Part shown: positions 30,248 to 37,998 of the stretch, in pieces
Numbering within the stretch: position 1 is the stretch's first letter
Layout: each line of letters begins with the position of its first letter
From: Sulfurimonadaceae bacterium
GTDB taxonomy: Bacteria > Campylobacterota > Campylobacteria > Campylobacterales > Sulfurimonadaceae
Direction: 5' to 3'
Length of the DNA stretch: 64,000 nucleotides
Assembly (NCBI GenBank): GCA_028683835.1
Contig: JAQUHB010000010.1
Span: 1 to 64,000 of the forward strand
The notes under the pieces: generated by a model
Seen by the model: only the letters and a program-made list of their open reading frames with translations
Told to the model about the DNA's origin: nothing
Databases searched by the model: none
Translations under genes and position numbers: made by a program

Positions 30248-30652
30248 TTAAAAATGTAATTCCTCTTTCATTTTTTCAAATCCGTTTTGAACATCTTTGG
30301 CACTTAGGTTGTCTTGCAGGTCTTTATAATAGGTGTATTGCAAGTTAGCATCGTGTTTAATCTCCATTCTCAGGTAGCTTTGTGGAAGTCCGGAGACTTT
30401 TTTGTCGGCGTTTTGGTTGGAATTACATGTAATGGAGTTTTTGTAAGAGACGACAAGCTCATACGCACACTCTTTTTTAAAATGGTAAAGCGAATTGAGG
30501 GTGTCTTCTATTGTTTTGTTTGCAGGTACAACGGCAAGGCTCATGCATTCTATTTTTGCATCGAGTATTTTTTTATCGTACACAAATGTCTGCGAAGTGT
30601 CGTTGCATCCCAGCAGAAAAAGAGATGTAAATATAAATAAGTATTTTTTCAT
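30248..30652 (-). CDS. Hypothetical lipoprotein
   Basis: 134 aa. Residues 1-16 form a lipoprotein signal with lipobox LLGC (Cys16). The mature part has three further cysteines that could form disulfides and no recognisable domain. It carries a TTACATGTAA palindrome at 30423, and another lies just upstream of the gene at 30677. Function unknown. Confidence 0.7.
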   Translation of the reverse strand: MKKYLFIFTSLFLLGCNDTSQTFVYDKKILDAKIECMSLAVVPANKTIEDTLNSLYHFKKECAYELVVSYKNSITCNSNQNADKKVSGLPQSYLRMEIKHDANLQYTYYKDLQDNLSAKDVQNGFEKMKEELHF

Positions 30653-30722
30653 TTGATTTTTGTTCCAAAATGTTGCTTACATGTAAAGAAAATAATTGAA
30701 TACATTGGCTCCGGAATTTTGA

Positions 30723-30760
30723 AGATGTAACGGTTGAGTTGAGAAATATTTTGTTATATC
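30723..30760 (-). other. Degenerate attC-like sequence at end of cassette array
   Basis: Read on the minus strand, TAACAAA begins 10 bp after the toxin stop codon, and CAACCGTTAC follows about 20 bp later. The outer boxes resemble attC R'' and R', but the central stem is missing, so this may be an eroded site or chance. Confidence 0.3.
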
Positions 30761-30765
30761 TTTGT

Positions 30766-31056
30766 TTATTCTCTATCTTTCCAATAGCTTGGTTTTCTAT
30801 GAAGTTGCATAACAGCTAAAATGATAATTTCATTATCTCTTTGATAGTAAATGATGCCAAATGGAAATCTATTTGTTAAACATCTTCTTATCTCTCCATC
30901 TAGTTTTTGCCAAGCAGTAGGATATTCCAAAATTCTTTGGATTGTTTTTTGAACTTCGTATGCAAACTCTGCACCAAGTCCATCTTTGCATTCTTGATAA
31001 TAGTCAACTGAAGCATTTAGTTCTAGTTCGGCATCTGGGTGAAAAAAGTAAGTCAT
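30766..31056 (-). CDS. RelE/ParE-family toxin
   Basis: 96 aa with the ParE/RelE fold: 'FHPDAELELNASVDYYQE' at the start, 'RRCLTNRFPFGIIYYQ' and 'VMQLHRKPSYWKDR' at the end. It starts immediately after the antitoxin stop, the usual operon layout. The terminal 'H-x-x-R-P-x-Y-W' is typical of the group found with the TIGR02574-type antitoxin. It is the distal end of the integron region and shares the cassette orientation. Confidence 0.88.
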   Translation of the reverse strand: MTYFFHPDAELELNASVDYYQECKDGLGAEFAYEVQKTIQRILEYPTAWQKLDGEIRRCLTNRFPFGIIYYQRDNEIIILAVMQLHRKPSYWKDRE

Positions 31057-31290
31057 CTATGAGTTAAGTCTTTGAGATATTTTTTTGAAAACTTCATCTC
31101 CATCAACTAATGTAATGGAATTTGACTCGATTTCTTGTTTTCTTTTATTTGCTTCTTTTATCCAAAGTTTATCAATCTCACTGTTTAAAGGTGTGATACT
31201 AGCTAATATTTTGTCAATAATTTTTGCTTTCAAATCTATTGGTAAAATATCTATCTCATTAAAAAGTTCATCTTGTTTTAAAGCTGTCAT
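31057..31290 (-). CDS. Addiction module antitoxin
   Basis: 77 aa from the ATG at 31290 (GGAG upstream at good spacing). Helical, with 'LPIDLKAKIIDKILASI' and 'WIKEANKRKQEIE', matching the putative addiction module component family paired with RelE/ParE toxins. It should bind the toxin and repress the operon. The dyad upstream at 31308-31344 is a likely operator. Confidence 0.85.
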   Translation of the reverse strand: MTALKQDELFNEIDILPIDLKAKIIDKILASITPLNSEIDKLWIKEANKRKQEIESNSITLVDGDEVFKKISQRLNS

Positions 31291-31307
31291 AATAAACTCC
31301 AAATTTT

Positions 31308-31344
31308 AAAATATACATTATCTTAGCGAAATGATGTATATTTT
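31308..31344. promoter_or_regulatory. Operator-like dyad of toxin-antitoxin operon
   Basis: A perfect 11-bp inverted repeat, AAAATATACAT (31308-31318) and ATGTATATTTT (31334-31344), 15 bp apart and 18 bp upstream of the antitoxin ATG. The position fits autoregulation by the antitoxin or the complex. Confidence 0.6.
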
Positions 31345-31522
31345 ATTATTAACTAAAAGTATTCAACAATTTTTAGTGTGATTAATAGAAATATATGTCT
31401 TTCAACTTTTTTATTATCAAATCAAATACAAGTTGCCCAATCTCATCAATTTCTTCAATTGTCATGATTTCACTACCAGATTTTAATTAAACTGTATCTC
31501 CAGTATTAAAATTCATTTTTTT
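31345..31522. other. AT-rich stretch with a 27-codon ORF
   Basis: The only thing seen is a 27-codon minus-strand ORF (31382-31465, beginning MTIEEIDEIGQLVF) with no clear ribosome binding site. It may be the remnant of another small cassette gene. Otherwise nothing is recognised between the antitoxin operator and the REP-like pair. Confidence 0.3.
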
Positions 31523-31609
31523 CTCGCTCCCATGCTTGGCTTGGGAGTGTGTACTTCGATTTATTTCATTTCTACATGTATGCATTCCCAAGTCCAACTT
31601 GGGAACGAG
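31523..31609. repeat. REP-like pair of imperfect palindromes
   Basis: Two short hairpins facing each other: CTCGCTCCCATGCTTGG..TTGGGAG at 31523-31546 and ATTCCCAAG..CTTGGGAACGAG at 31584-31609. The ends are mutually inverted (CTCG..CGAG). This is the layout of a BIME-like pair seen in many bacterial genomes. It abuts the 156-bp repeat at 31612. Confidence 0.6.
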
Positions 31610-31611
31610 TA

Positions 31612-31767
31612 AACGGTGGCGCGGGTAAGCGACAGCCGAATAAAAAATTTTAATTTTTTGTTTGGGTGCTCGTTTCTCCCGCTTGTTATCTGGTGCTGTG
31701 CAGCAGATGACGAGCGGGTGTTCAGCCCGCGCCACCGTTATCTCGGATGCGTAGCGTCCGAGATAAC
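31612..31767 (-). repeat. 156-bp gene-less cassette-like element, copy A
   Basis: Identical over its length, as far as read, to copy B at 33057-33212. On the minus strand it begins at the attC core GTTATCT, holds an 11-bp hairpin (TCTCGGA..TCCGAGA), then a 15-bp perfect inverted repeat (AACGGTGGCGCGGG and complement) enclosing about 95 bp with further pairing. It has no credible gene. Confidence 0.85.
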
Positions 31768-31828
31768 GTTTGAATAGAGCTAATAAGTGACCGCTAGGTC
31801 ACTTATTAGCTCCTATGTTTTGTTAGCA
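31761..31828 (-). repeat. attC: attC site 3 (after ankyrin cassette)
   Basis: On the minus strand: GCTAACAAA, then a 16-bp perfect stem (31777-31792 with 31797-31812) around a 4-nt spacer, then AAACGTTATCT. The TAACAAA/ACGTTA outer boxes and the central dyad are the integron attC plan. The ankyrin stop codon (31813-31815) lies inside the site, as is usual for compact cassettes. Confidence 0.85.
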
Positions 31829-33036
31829 TTTTCAATATGCCTTAAAAGTTTTGCTATTTCTCCAAAACCATTTTCTTCCGCATAATTCAAGGCTGTTTTT
31901 TTGTTAATGTCAGTAACATCGACATTTGCTCCAGCTTTAATTAATTGTTCAACAATATTAATATTACCCCCTATTACAGCCTCAATAATTGGTGGTTTTG
32001 TATAACCACAAATTTCTGAAGTATTAACATCTACTCCATGTTTAATTAACAGTTCAACAAAATCAGAAAAATTATATTTTATTGCAAAGTGCAAAGCAGA
32101 ACGTCCTAAGGTATTTTTTACATTAATATCAGCACCATATTCAATAAATAATTTTGCAAGTCTTTTATCTCCATTCGCAACACTTAATAAGAATGGAGTC
32201 CATCCATTATGTCCAATTTCATTTGGACTAAAACCATTTTTTAAACCATGTTGAATATTTTGATATTCTATATCATTAACGGGTCTACATATTTCTTCTT
32301 TTTGATTTGTATTTGGTGGGTTTAGTTCAAAACCTTTTGCAATTTCATGTTGATCAAATATTGCCTGCAATGATTTGAGTTTTTCTGTATCAGGAAATAA
32401 GAAATATGGTATTAGACTTATTAAATGAATCATCAATGGTATCAATACAATTATGTACCAATATAAATTTATTTGTTCATTTGCAAAATAATATATAATA
32501 ATCCATGTAGTGAATAAAACTAAAAAGGTTAACGGTACATATAAATATAATGTAGCTTTTACAGCATATGGTATCCTTGATAATCCAAGTTTCTGTGCTT
32601 GTTCTTTTGTTCGAATAAAAACAATATTTTGGATATTTAAAGTTGTAACAGAAGCAATAAACTCTCCTATAGCTAAAAGTATGATTAATGGTATTTTTGG
32701 AAAACTCCATATCCAATAAGTTGATGTTAATTTATAAGCTATACAAACGACTGCAATTATTCCAATAGTTAATGATATGTAAAAATCTATTTTGTTAAAA
32801 ATTTTGTTCTTAGCGTCAATATCTGATTTATACCATTCAAGAATGATTCTAAATAGAAAGTATATATTTAGAAGTAATAATATTATTAGTGTAGTTTCAT
32901 TTGTAAAATTTGAATTATCAATGTTTATAAATGGTATATTGTTAATGATTTTGAAATCAAAAAAATATAAATACATTAAGAAACTATTAACTATTAATAA
33001 ATTTCTTTCTATACCAAATTCTTTTGATAATTTCAT
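31813..33036 (-). CDS. Membrane protein with C-terminal ankyrin repeats (integron cassette)
   Basis: 407 aa. The N-terminal 220 residues hold about six hydrophobic segments in the membrane; from about 255 on there are four ankyrin repeats ('GWTPFLLSVANGDKRLAKLFI', 'GRSALHFAIKYNF', 'KPPIIEAVIGGN', 'KKTALNYAEENG'). It probably anchors a protein-binding ankyrin domain at the inner face of the membrane. The gene is much more AT-rich than its chromosomal neighbours. It is bounded by attC 3 downstream and by the 156-bp repeat copy B upstream, so it is a cassette gene. Function unknown. Confidence 0.8.
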   Translation of the reverse strand: MKLSKEFGIERNLLIVNSFLMYLYFFDFKIINNIPFINIDNSNFTNETTLIILLLLNIYFLFRIILEWYKSDIDAKNKIFNKIDFYISLTIGIIAVVCIAYKLTSTYWIWSFPKIPLIILLAIGEFIASVTTLNIQNIVFIRTKEQAQKLGLSRIPYAVKATLYLYVPLTFLVLFTTWIIIYYFANEQINLYWYIIVLIPLMIHLISLIPYFLFPDTEKLKSLQAIFDQHEIAKGFELNPPNTNQKEEICRPVNDIEYQNIQHGLKNGFSPNEIGHNGWTPFLLSVANGDKRLAKLFIEYGADINVKNTLGRSALHFAIKYNFSDFVELLIKHGVDVNTSEICGYTKPPIIEAVIGGNINIVEQLIKAGANVDVTDINKKTALNYAEENGFGEIAKLLRHIENANKT

Positions 33037-33056
33037 TCTAATTATATCCTTATACT

Positions 33057-33212
33057 AACGGTGGCGCGGGTAAGCGACAGCCGAATAAAAAATTTTAATT
33101 TTTTGTTTGGGTGCTCGTTTCTCCCGCTTGTTATCTGGTGCTGTGCAGCAGATGACGAGCGGGTGTTCAGCCCGCGCCACCGTTATCTCGGATGCGTAGC
33201 GTCCGAGATAAC
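33057..33212 (-). repeat. 156-bp gene-less cassette-like element, copy B
   Basis: Identical to copy A by eye. It lies exactly between the attC 2 core (GTTATCT, minus strand) and the leader of the ankyrin gene (CCGTTAG), so both ends are GTTA boundaries. It contains the same hairpin and inverted repeat. Confidence 0.88.
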
Positions 33213-33274
33213 GTTTAAAATGAGCCAATAAATTGCCCGCAGGGTAATTTATTGGCTCCACTGATTTGTTATGC
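33206..33274 (-). repeat. attC: attC site 2 (after ATPase cassette)
   Basis: On the minus strand GCATAACAAATCAGTG, then GAGCCAATAAATT paired with its complement across a GC-rich centre (CCCTGCGGG), then ATTTTAAACGTTATCT. The outer and inner boxes follow the attC plan and the sequence is about 90 percent identical to attC 1. Confidence 0.9.
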
Positions 33275-33328
33275 ATTGGTTTCGACATTTTCAAGAACTT
33301 TTGCCTAAAGGTGATGTTTTTTGCGGCA

Positions 33329-35926
33329 TCATGCTTTTTTAGATTTCCTAATTTTGCTTCTTATTGCTTCGTATCTCTGAATTTCTTCATTGAGGTTAGA
33401 AGGTTCTGGTTTTTTGTAGGCATATTTGTCGCTATGGGTGTGCCCTTCCATATATCTACAACATTGAGCGAAACTATCAAGGAGATCATTTATCAACGTC
33501 TCGTCAAAATAAACACTGGAAAGACTATCAACACTTACTCGTTCATTGTATCTCTGAACAACATTTTTAAATAAATCATTTATTACTAAAACTTCATAGC
33601 AAGTACGTAAAGCAGTGAATCCACTTTTTAGTAAAAACTCTCTTTGTGCAGGAGCACATTCATCTTTGTTTGCATCAGAATAAAACTTCCTTACAGGTTC
33701 TGCGTTGCGATAAACTTTTTCATGAGTTGGGGAATTTTTTAACCAAACTTGTCCAGGCTTTCCATTTCTATTTTCAATCCAGTGACATTCATGTAGCAGG
33801 CTGTTATCTGTAGCATAATTAATTAAATTAGAAACAAAGACTAAATCATGTGTGAAAATGACGACCTGCTTGTTATTAGAAACAGAAACAAGACGTTCAG
33901 CAATAATACTTTTTCTTTCCTCATCAAGAGAGTTAACAGGATCGTCAAAAATAACTCCTTTATTGATTGTTGTGATATTGGTTTCTGCAATGAAATCAGC
34001 AAGTGCAATTACTTTCTGTTCTCCTTCGCTCAAAATTGCAGAAGGGTCTTTCCCTTTAAGAAACAGTTGGCGGTTAGATTGTGCGTCTGAACTTTTTGCA
34101 TCTATTTCAATGCCGAACTTTCCGTTCAGCTTTTCGCATTCATCATTAAATGCATTGATATAGTCGGTGTTGAAATATTCTTTTGACAACCGCTTTTCTG
34201 TGTTGGTTGATTGAGATTTAAAGCTTTGTTTGTTGAATTGATTTGCTTTGTTTACCCAAATCAAGTTTTTATTTAATCTTTCAATATCAGTATATCGGGC
34301 TTCCAATTTTTCTTTGTGAGCTAAATACATTTTTTGTTTTAGCAGTTCTGCTAATTTTTTAGTTTGTTCATCTTCTTCAAACGCTTTAATCTCTTCATCT
34401 ACTTCTTTGCTGATAGTATCTAATGCACTTATATCCAATTGCGTTTCAACTTGTGATAAATCTTTTTTTGTATTGATATTTGAAATAAGTGCTTGGCTTA
34501 TTGTTGCTTGTTTTTTTAGTTCTTTTTCGAGCTTTGTTAAATCAGCTTCGTATTTTTCTTTTAGCCAAACTGTTAGTGTGTCAGTTTCTAGAAATTGATT
34601 GAAGTTTAATTTTTCATAGTCTTCTTTAATTTTAGTAAGCTTTTCATTCGCTATTTTGGCTTCTTGTTCAGCCACACTTTTTATATATGCCCAATAACTG
34701 CTTATCAGATTTTTAGGTGTATCATCGCTGATTGATTGATGACATAATAAGCAGTTGTCTCCAATTTTAGGATATTCGCTTTCACCTTGAGTTGAGGCAA
34801 AATTTTCAGCCGCTTGAATGAATTGTTTCCATTCTGTAGAACCAATATTTTGAACTTTATCGGTTTTAAATTTTTCAATGCCTTCTTTTTGAGCGCTGTC
34901 TTCTTTTGTTTTGCAATCATTGATAGCTGATATTACCGTACCTAACCGTATTTGAGTAAACCATGAATTTAGAGTTTCTAAATTCTTTTTTCGAGCAGCT
35001 AATTGCGTTTTTATGCTTTGCAATTCTTTTAATGCTTTATCTTTTTGAGCGAGAGCGACTTTTAAGTCGTCATGTTGTTTATCCAGTTGAGTTTTCTTTA
35101 CTTTTTCCTCATCGGTATAAGGCAAGTGTGCTTTTAATTCTTCAAGCTTTGAGTTATGAGAAAGTTGAGTTAGAAAAGTTTTGATTTCAGATTCTCCCTG
35201 AAAGATATCATCATCGGCAAATGGATTAGCTGTACTTTTTGTTTGAATATCGCTGAGCAACTTTGTGTTTAATTTTTCTAAAGCTGCGTTAAATTCATTA
35301 AACAACTGCAAGCCAGCAGGACGGAAACTAAAATCATTTCTTACGCTAAGGTGTTTTTTACCAATGTCCCCATCAAAAACAGCAAATTGATTAAATATCC
35401 CGTTTCCAGCATTGTCAGGATATTTCAATAAAATGTTAGTTCCATCTGCAGAAAAATTAAATATTGCAGAAATTGGTTTGTGCCCTGACACAATATTGAT
35501 ATTTTGAAGAATGTCTCCTTTGTCTTTTGAGTAAAAAACATTTTTCAAAAGTCGAACATAACCAGACTTTCCCGCACCATTAGCTCCATAAATGATAGTT
35601 AGATTTGGTGTTAATTCAATGGTTTGGTTTTCGGTAAGTGCATTAACTCCTTCAACATTTAACAGAGACACAAAGGATAAATTTTCTTTAAAGTCATCAG
35701 AGGCATTTGGGTTGTAGGAAATGGAAAGTTCTGGTTTGTCGGTTTCTTCTTTAAGAGCTAATTTTTCAAGCAAATAAGAATACGAAGTATCTATTATGGC
35801 ATCTGTAATTTCATTGCCCGCTAAGATTTCAGAATACAGATATTTTGCCCAATACGGTTGAGAATTAGCAAACTCTTTAACCTCTGTTTCAAGGGTTTTT
35901 ATTTCTTCTACTATATTATCTTCCAT
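33329..35926 (-). CDS. AAA/ABC-type ATPase with CxxC hook, RloC/PrrC-like (integron cassette)
   Basis: 865 aa from the ATG at 35926, which has GAGG upstream; an earlier ATG at 35944 lies inside the attC core. Walker A 'GANGAGKS' (114-121), a long coiled coil (about 230-560) broken by 'CLLC' (about 390), the ABC signature 'LSEGEQK' (about 630), Walker B 'IFDDPVNSLDEE' and 'FTHD'. This is the Rad50/RloC layout: SMC-like ATPase with a zinc-hook motif. The C-terminal domain has an Arg-x3-Glu ('LRTCYE') and a later His pair ('GHTH'), comparable with the Arg-Glu-His set of PrrC/RloC anticodon nucleases. A phage-defence or tRNA-cleaving role is inferred, not shown. Confidence 0.82.
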   Translation of the reverse strand: MEDNIVEEIKTLETEVKEFANSQPYWAKYLYSEILAGNEITDAIIDTSYSYLLEKLALKEETDKPELSISYNPNASDDFKENLSFVSLLNVEGVNALTENQTIELTPNLTIIYGANGAGKSGYVRLLKNVFYSKDKGDILQNINIVSGHKPISAIFNFSADGTNILLKYPDNAGNGIFNQFAVFDGDIGKKHLSVRNDFSFRPAGLQLFNEFNAALEKLNTKLLSDIQTKSTANPFADDDIFQGESEIKTFLTQLSHNSKLEELKAHLPYTDEEKVKKTQLDKQHDDLKVALAQKDKALKELQSIKTQLAARKKNLETLNSWFTQIRLGTVISAINDCKTKEDSAQKEGIEKFKTDKVQNIGSTEWKQFIQAAENFASTQGESEYPKIGDNCLLCHQSISDDTPKNLISSYWAYIKSVAEQEAKIANEKLTKIKEDYEKLNFNQFLETDTLTVWLKEKYEADLTKLEKELKKQATISQALISNINTKKDLSQVETQLDISALDTISKEVDEEIKAFEEDEQTKKLAELLKQKMYLAHKEKLEARYTDIERLNKNLIWVNKANQFNKQSFKSQSTNTEKRLSKEYFNTDYINAFNDECEKLNGKFGIEIDAKSSDAQSNRQLFLKGKDPSAILSEGEQKVIALADFIAETNITTINKGVIFDDPVNSLDEERKSIIAERLVSVSNNKQVVIFTHDLVFVSNLINYATDNSLLHECHWIENRNGKPGQVWLKNSPTHEKVYRNAEPVRKFYSDANKDECAPAQREFLLKSGFTALRTCYEVLVINDLFKNVVQRYNERVSVDSLSSVYFDETLINDLLDSFAQCCRYMEGHTHSDKYAYKKPEPSNLNEEIQRYEAIRSKIRKSKKA

Positions 35927-35940
35927 ATTCAATTCCTCTT

Positions 35941-36009
35941 GCATAACGTTTAAAATGAGCCGATGAATTGCCCGCAGGGTAATTTATTGGCTCCACTGAT
36001 TTGTTAAAT
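35941..36009 (-). repeat. attC: attC site 1 (after one-TM cassette)
   Basis: On the minus strand ATTTAACAAATCAGTG, then GAGCCAATAAATT..AATTCATCGGCTC around CCCTGCGGG, then ATTTTAAACGTTATGC. The right arm carries two changes that slightly weaken the stem against site 2. The R' core GTTATGC directly joins the ATPase cassette, with no 156-bp repeat at this boundary. Confidence 0.9.
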
Positions 36010-36010
36010 T

Positions 36011-36541
36011 TCATCTACCAGCCATTTTGAATATATCTTTTTGCATCTGAATAAAAATAGATTGTGTTGCTTCAACTTGTGTTATTGCCTTAGATAATAA
36101 TGCTTCTGGTAAGTTATCATAAGCTGGATACTGTCCTTCACAATAAGATGAACTGGAACTCATAAATGGTTTAGCTTCAGATAGAATTTTTGAATAATTA
36201 TCTATTAAGTTATTAATTGACTTCATCTGAGTATCGGATAATAAATGAGAGTTTTTGTCTCTAAACTTTTTCATTGTGCTTATGTTTTCTGTTAATTTAA
36301 TAATAAAAAGTTCTTCATTAGAAAGAACTGCTCTGATACCTATTGAAGCGTTTTGAATAGTTTGATTGATTTTGCCAAACTCATTAAGTACTTCCATTTC
36401 CATATCAAATAGTTTTGTATTGTTTTGCAACTGAGATTTATGGTCTTCAAGTCTTCTTTGAAACCATAGTTTGTATGCTGCAAAAAGAACTCCTCCACTT
36501 GTAAGTAAACTTGTTGAAACTGTCCCCCAATCTACACCCAT
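36011..36541 (-). CDS. One-TM coiled-coil protein (first integron cassette)
   Basis: 176 aa. One membrane helix at about 8-24, then a cytoplasmic helical region with coiled-coil character (about 28-110) and a C-terminal helix. No family is recognised. AAGGA lies five bases before the ATG. It is the cassette nearest the integrase, flanked by attC 1 (its stop is 2 bp from the site) and by repeat copy C. Whether it works with the ATPase gene that follows is unknown; each has its own attC, so they are separate cassettes. Confidence 0.75.
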   Translation of the reverse strand: MGVDWGTVSTSLLTSGGVLFAAYKLWFQRRLEDHKSQLQNNTKLFDMEMEVLNEFGKINQTIQNASIGIRAVLSNEELFIIKLTENISTMKKFRDKNSHLLSDTQMKSINNLIDNYSKILSEAKPFMSSSSSYCEGQYPAYDNLPEALLSKAITQVEATQSIFIQMQKDIFKMAGR

Positions 36542-36558
36542 ATTATTCCTTTTAATTT

Positions 36559-36714
36559 AACGGTGGCGCGGGTAAGCGACAACCGAATAAAAAATTTTAA
36601 TTTTTTGTTTGGGTGCTCGTTTCTCCCGCTTGTTATCTGGTGCTGTGCGGCAGATGACGAGCGGGTGTTCAGCCCGCGCTACCGTTATCTCGGATGCGTA
36701 GCGTCCGAGATAAC
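36559..36714 (-). repeat. 156-bp gene-less cassette-like element, copy C
   Basis: The same element as copies A and B with three base changes. It sits in the first-cassette position, with its GTTATCT end toward the integrase (attI side) and its CCGTTAAAT end leading into the one-TM protein gene. Confidence 0.88.
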
Positions 36715-36950
36715 TATTTATTCAACGAACATTATATATGGTTTAACCTAAAATAGCTAAATAAACATACACTAAAAATGTTTGTTTAAATGATAAAAAT
36801 ATTGCAAAATGCAAGATTTCAATGATTTTACATCTAAAAACACTAACATTTATAAAATCATGATGTACATTTAAAAATATTTTTGCCGTTATTTGAACAT
36901 TTTGTCGTTTAATTTTAGGAGCTTATGATGAAAAAAAACTACTTGACATA
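36711..36950. other. attI: Probable attI / cassette promoter region
   Basis: This is the non-coding stretch between the first cassette boundary (minus-strand GTTATCT ending near 36714) and intI. It is very AT-rich and has related short elements (TTTGTTTAAAT, ATTTGAACATTT) that could be integrase sites. By position it should hold attI and the cassette promoter, but neither can be delimited by eye. Confidence 0.5.
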
Positions 36951-37889
36951 GTGAGAGATAAGATTAGATTTAAACATTACAGCATTTCAACAGAAAAAAC
37001 TTATGTTTTTTGGATAAAACACTATATTTTTTTTCATCAGAAGCGACATCCTATAGATTTAGGTAAAAAAGAGATAGAAGATTTTTTAACTTTTTTGGCA
37101 GTGACCAAAAAAGTATCACCAACAACACAGAATCAAGCTTTTAGTGCTTTGCTCTTTTTATACAGAGAAGTTTTAGGCGTTGATATCAGGACATGGAATG
37201 TTCAAGCTTTAAGGGCACAACAAAGAAAACACATTCCAGTAGTCCTTACTAAAGATGAAGTTCACAACATTATTTTGAATATGAATGGCATTTATCAGCT
37301 TATGGTCAAGTTTATGTACGGATGCGGACTCAGAATGAGCGAGGTACAAAACATACGTATCAAAGATATAGATTTTGGTTTTGACAAAATCTATATATGG
37401 GATAGTAAGTCTTTAAAAGACAGAACTGTACCGCTTCCTCTTAAAATAAAAAATGAGCTAAAAATTCAAGTGGAAAAAGTAAAAGATCTTCATAAAAAAG
37501 ACTTAGAAGATGGATATGGAAGTGTATATATCCCTTATGCGTTAGAGCGAAAATATCCTAATGCTAAATATGACACAAAATGGCAATACGTTTTTCCAAT
37601 GAATAATATTTCTACTGATCCAAGAAGTGCTGAACAAAGGCGACACCATATTTTAGATGCTACTTTGAGTAGAAATATAAAAAGTGCTGTAGCAAAATCA
37701 AAAATAGATAAAAGAGTTACTTCCCATATTTTTAGGCACAGTTATGCTACTCATTTACTACAAGCTGGGATAGATTTAAGAAGTATTCAGGAATTATTGG
37801 GTCATAAAAGTGTTGAAACTACGATGATATATACTCATGTAGTCTCAGAAATGAATAAATCCAAAGTTATCAGCCCTTTAGATTTCTAG
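36951..37889 (+). CDS. intI: Integron integrase (IntI-type tyrosine recombinase), start out of frame with best RBS/ATG
   Basis: 312 aa from GTG. The tyrosine recombinase catalytic residues are present: Arg128 ('GCGLRMSE'), His259/Arg262 ('[13 protein letters not shown]'), His285 ('[11 protein letters not shown]') and Tyr294. The IntI-specific insert (about 186-240, 'GYGSVYIP', 'RKYP', 'WQYVFP', 'DPRS..RRHH') separates it from XerC/D and phage integrases. It is divergent from the cassettes, the standard integron layout. The frame is open upstream of the GTG and continues as [12 protein letters not shown], which looks like native N-terminus, but the ATG with the good ribosome site (36928) is one base out of frame through an A8 tract. 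Confidence 0.93.
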   Translation: MRDKIRFKHYSISTEKTYVFWIKHYIFFHQKRHPIDLGKKEIEDFLTFLAVTKKVSPTTQNQAFSALLFLYREVLGVDIRTWNVQALRAQQRKHIPVVLTKDEVHNIILNMNGIYQLMVKFMYGCGLRMSEVQNIRIKDIDFGFDKIYIWDSKSLKDRTVPLPLKIKNELKIQVEKVKDLHKKDLEDGYGSVYIPYALERKYPNAKYDTKWQYVFPMNNISTDPRSAEQRRHHILDATLSRNIKSAVAKSKIDKRVTSHIFRHSYATHLLQAGIDLRSIQELLGHKSVETTMIYTHVVSEMNKSKVISPLDF

Positions 37890-37998
37890 ACTTTTTGCCT
37901 TGTTTTACAAGAGCTATGCCAATGCCGATGAAGACAAAGATGATAGCAATGCTTTCAAAAACGAAGCTAAGTGTCACGGGCTGAGTGAAATCAGGCAT
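37870..37998 (-). CDS. Small one-TM protein after ileS
   Basis: 42 aa beginning [12 protein letters not shown], with a hydrophobic helix (about 13-31) and a basic C-terminus. Its ATG overlaps the ileS stop by 8 bp and its 3' end overlaps the convergent intI by 20 bp. The signal-anchor design and coupling support a real gene, but there is no family recognition. Confidence 0.5.
   Translation of the reverse strand: MPDFTQPVTLSFVFESIAIIFVFIGIGIALVKQGKKSRNLKG

Noticed and set aside
31487..31735. 82-codon minus-strand ORF across repeat copy A and the REP-like pair
   Set aside because: It is a translation of the repeats; the same peptide stretch arises from each copy of the 156-bp element, and there is no ribosome binding site.
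33055..33294. 79-codon minus-strand ORF across attC 2 and repeat copy B
   Set aside because: It runs through the attC hairpin and the repeat; no codon signal or start context supports it.
31612..36714. Three repeated units as a possible CRISPR array
   Set aside because: Units are 156 bp and spaced over kilobases by genes, with no Cas genes; they follow cassette boundaries instead.
36951..37889. Phage or XerC/D-type integrase
   Set aside because: The insert with 'GYGSVYIP', 'RKYP' and 'DPRS..RRHH' is specific to integron integrases, and cassettes with attC sites lie next to it.
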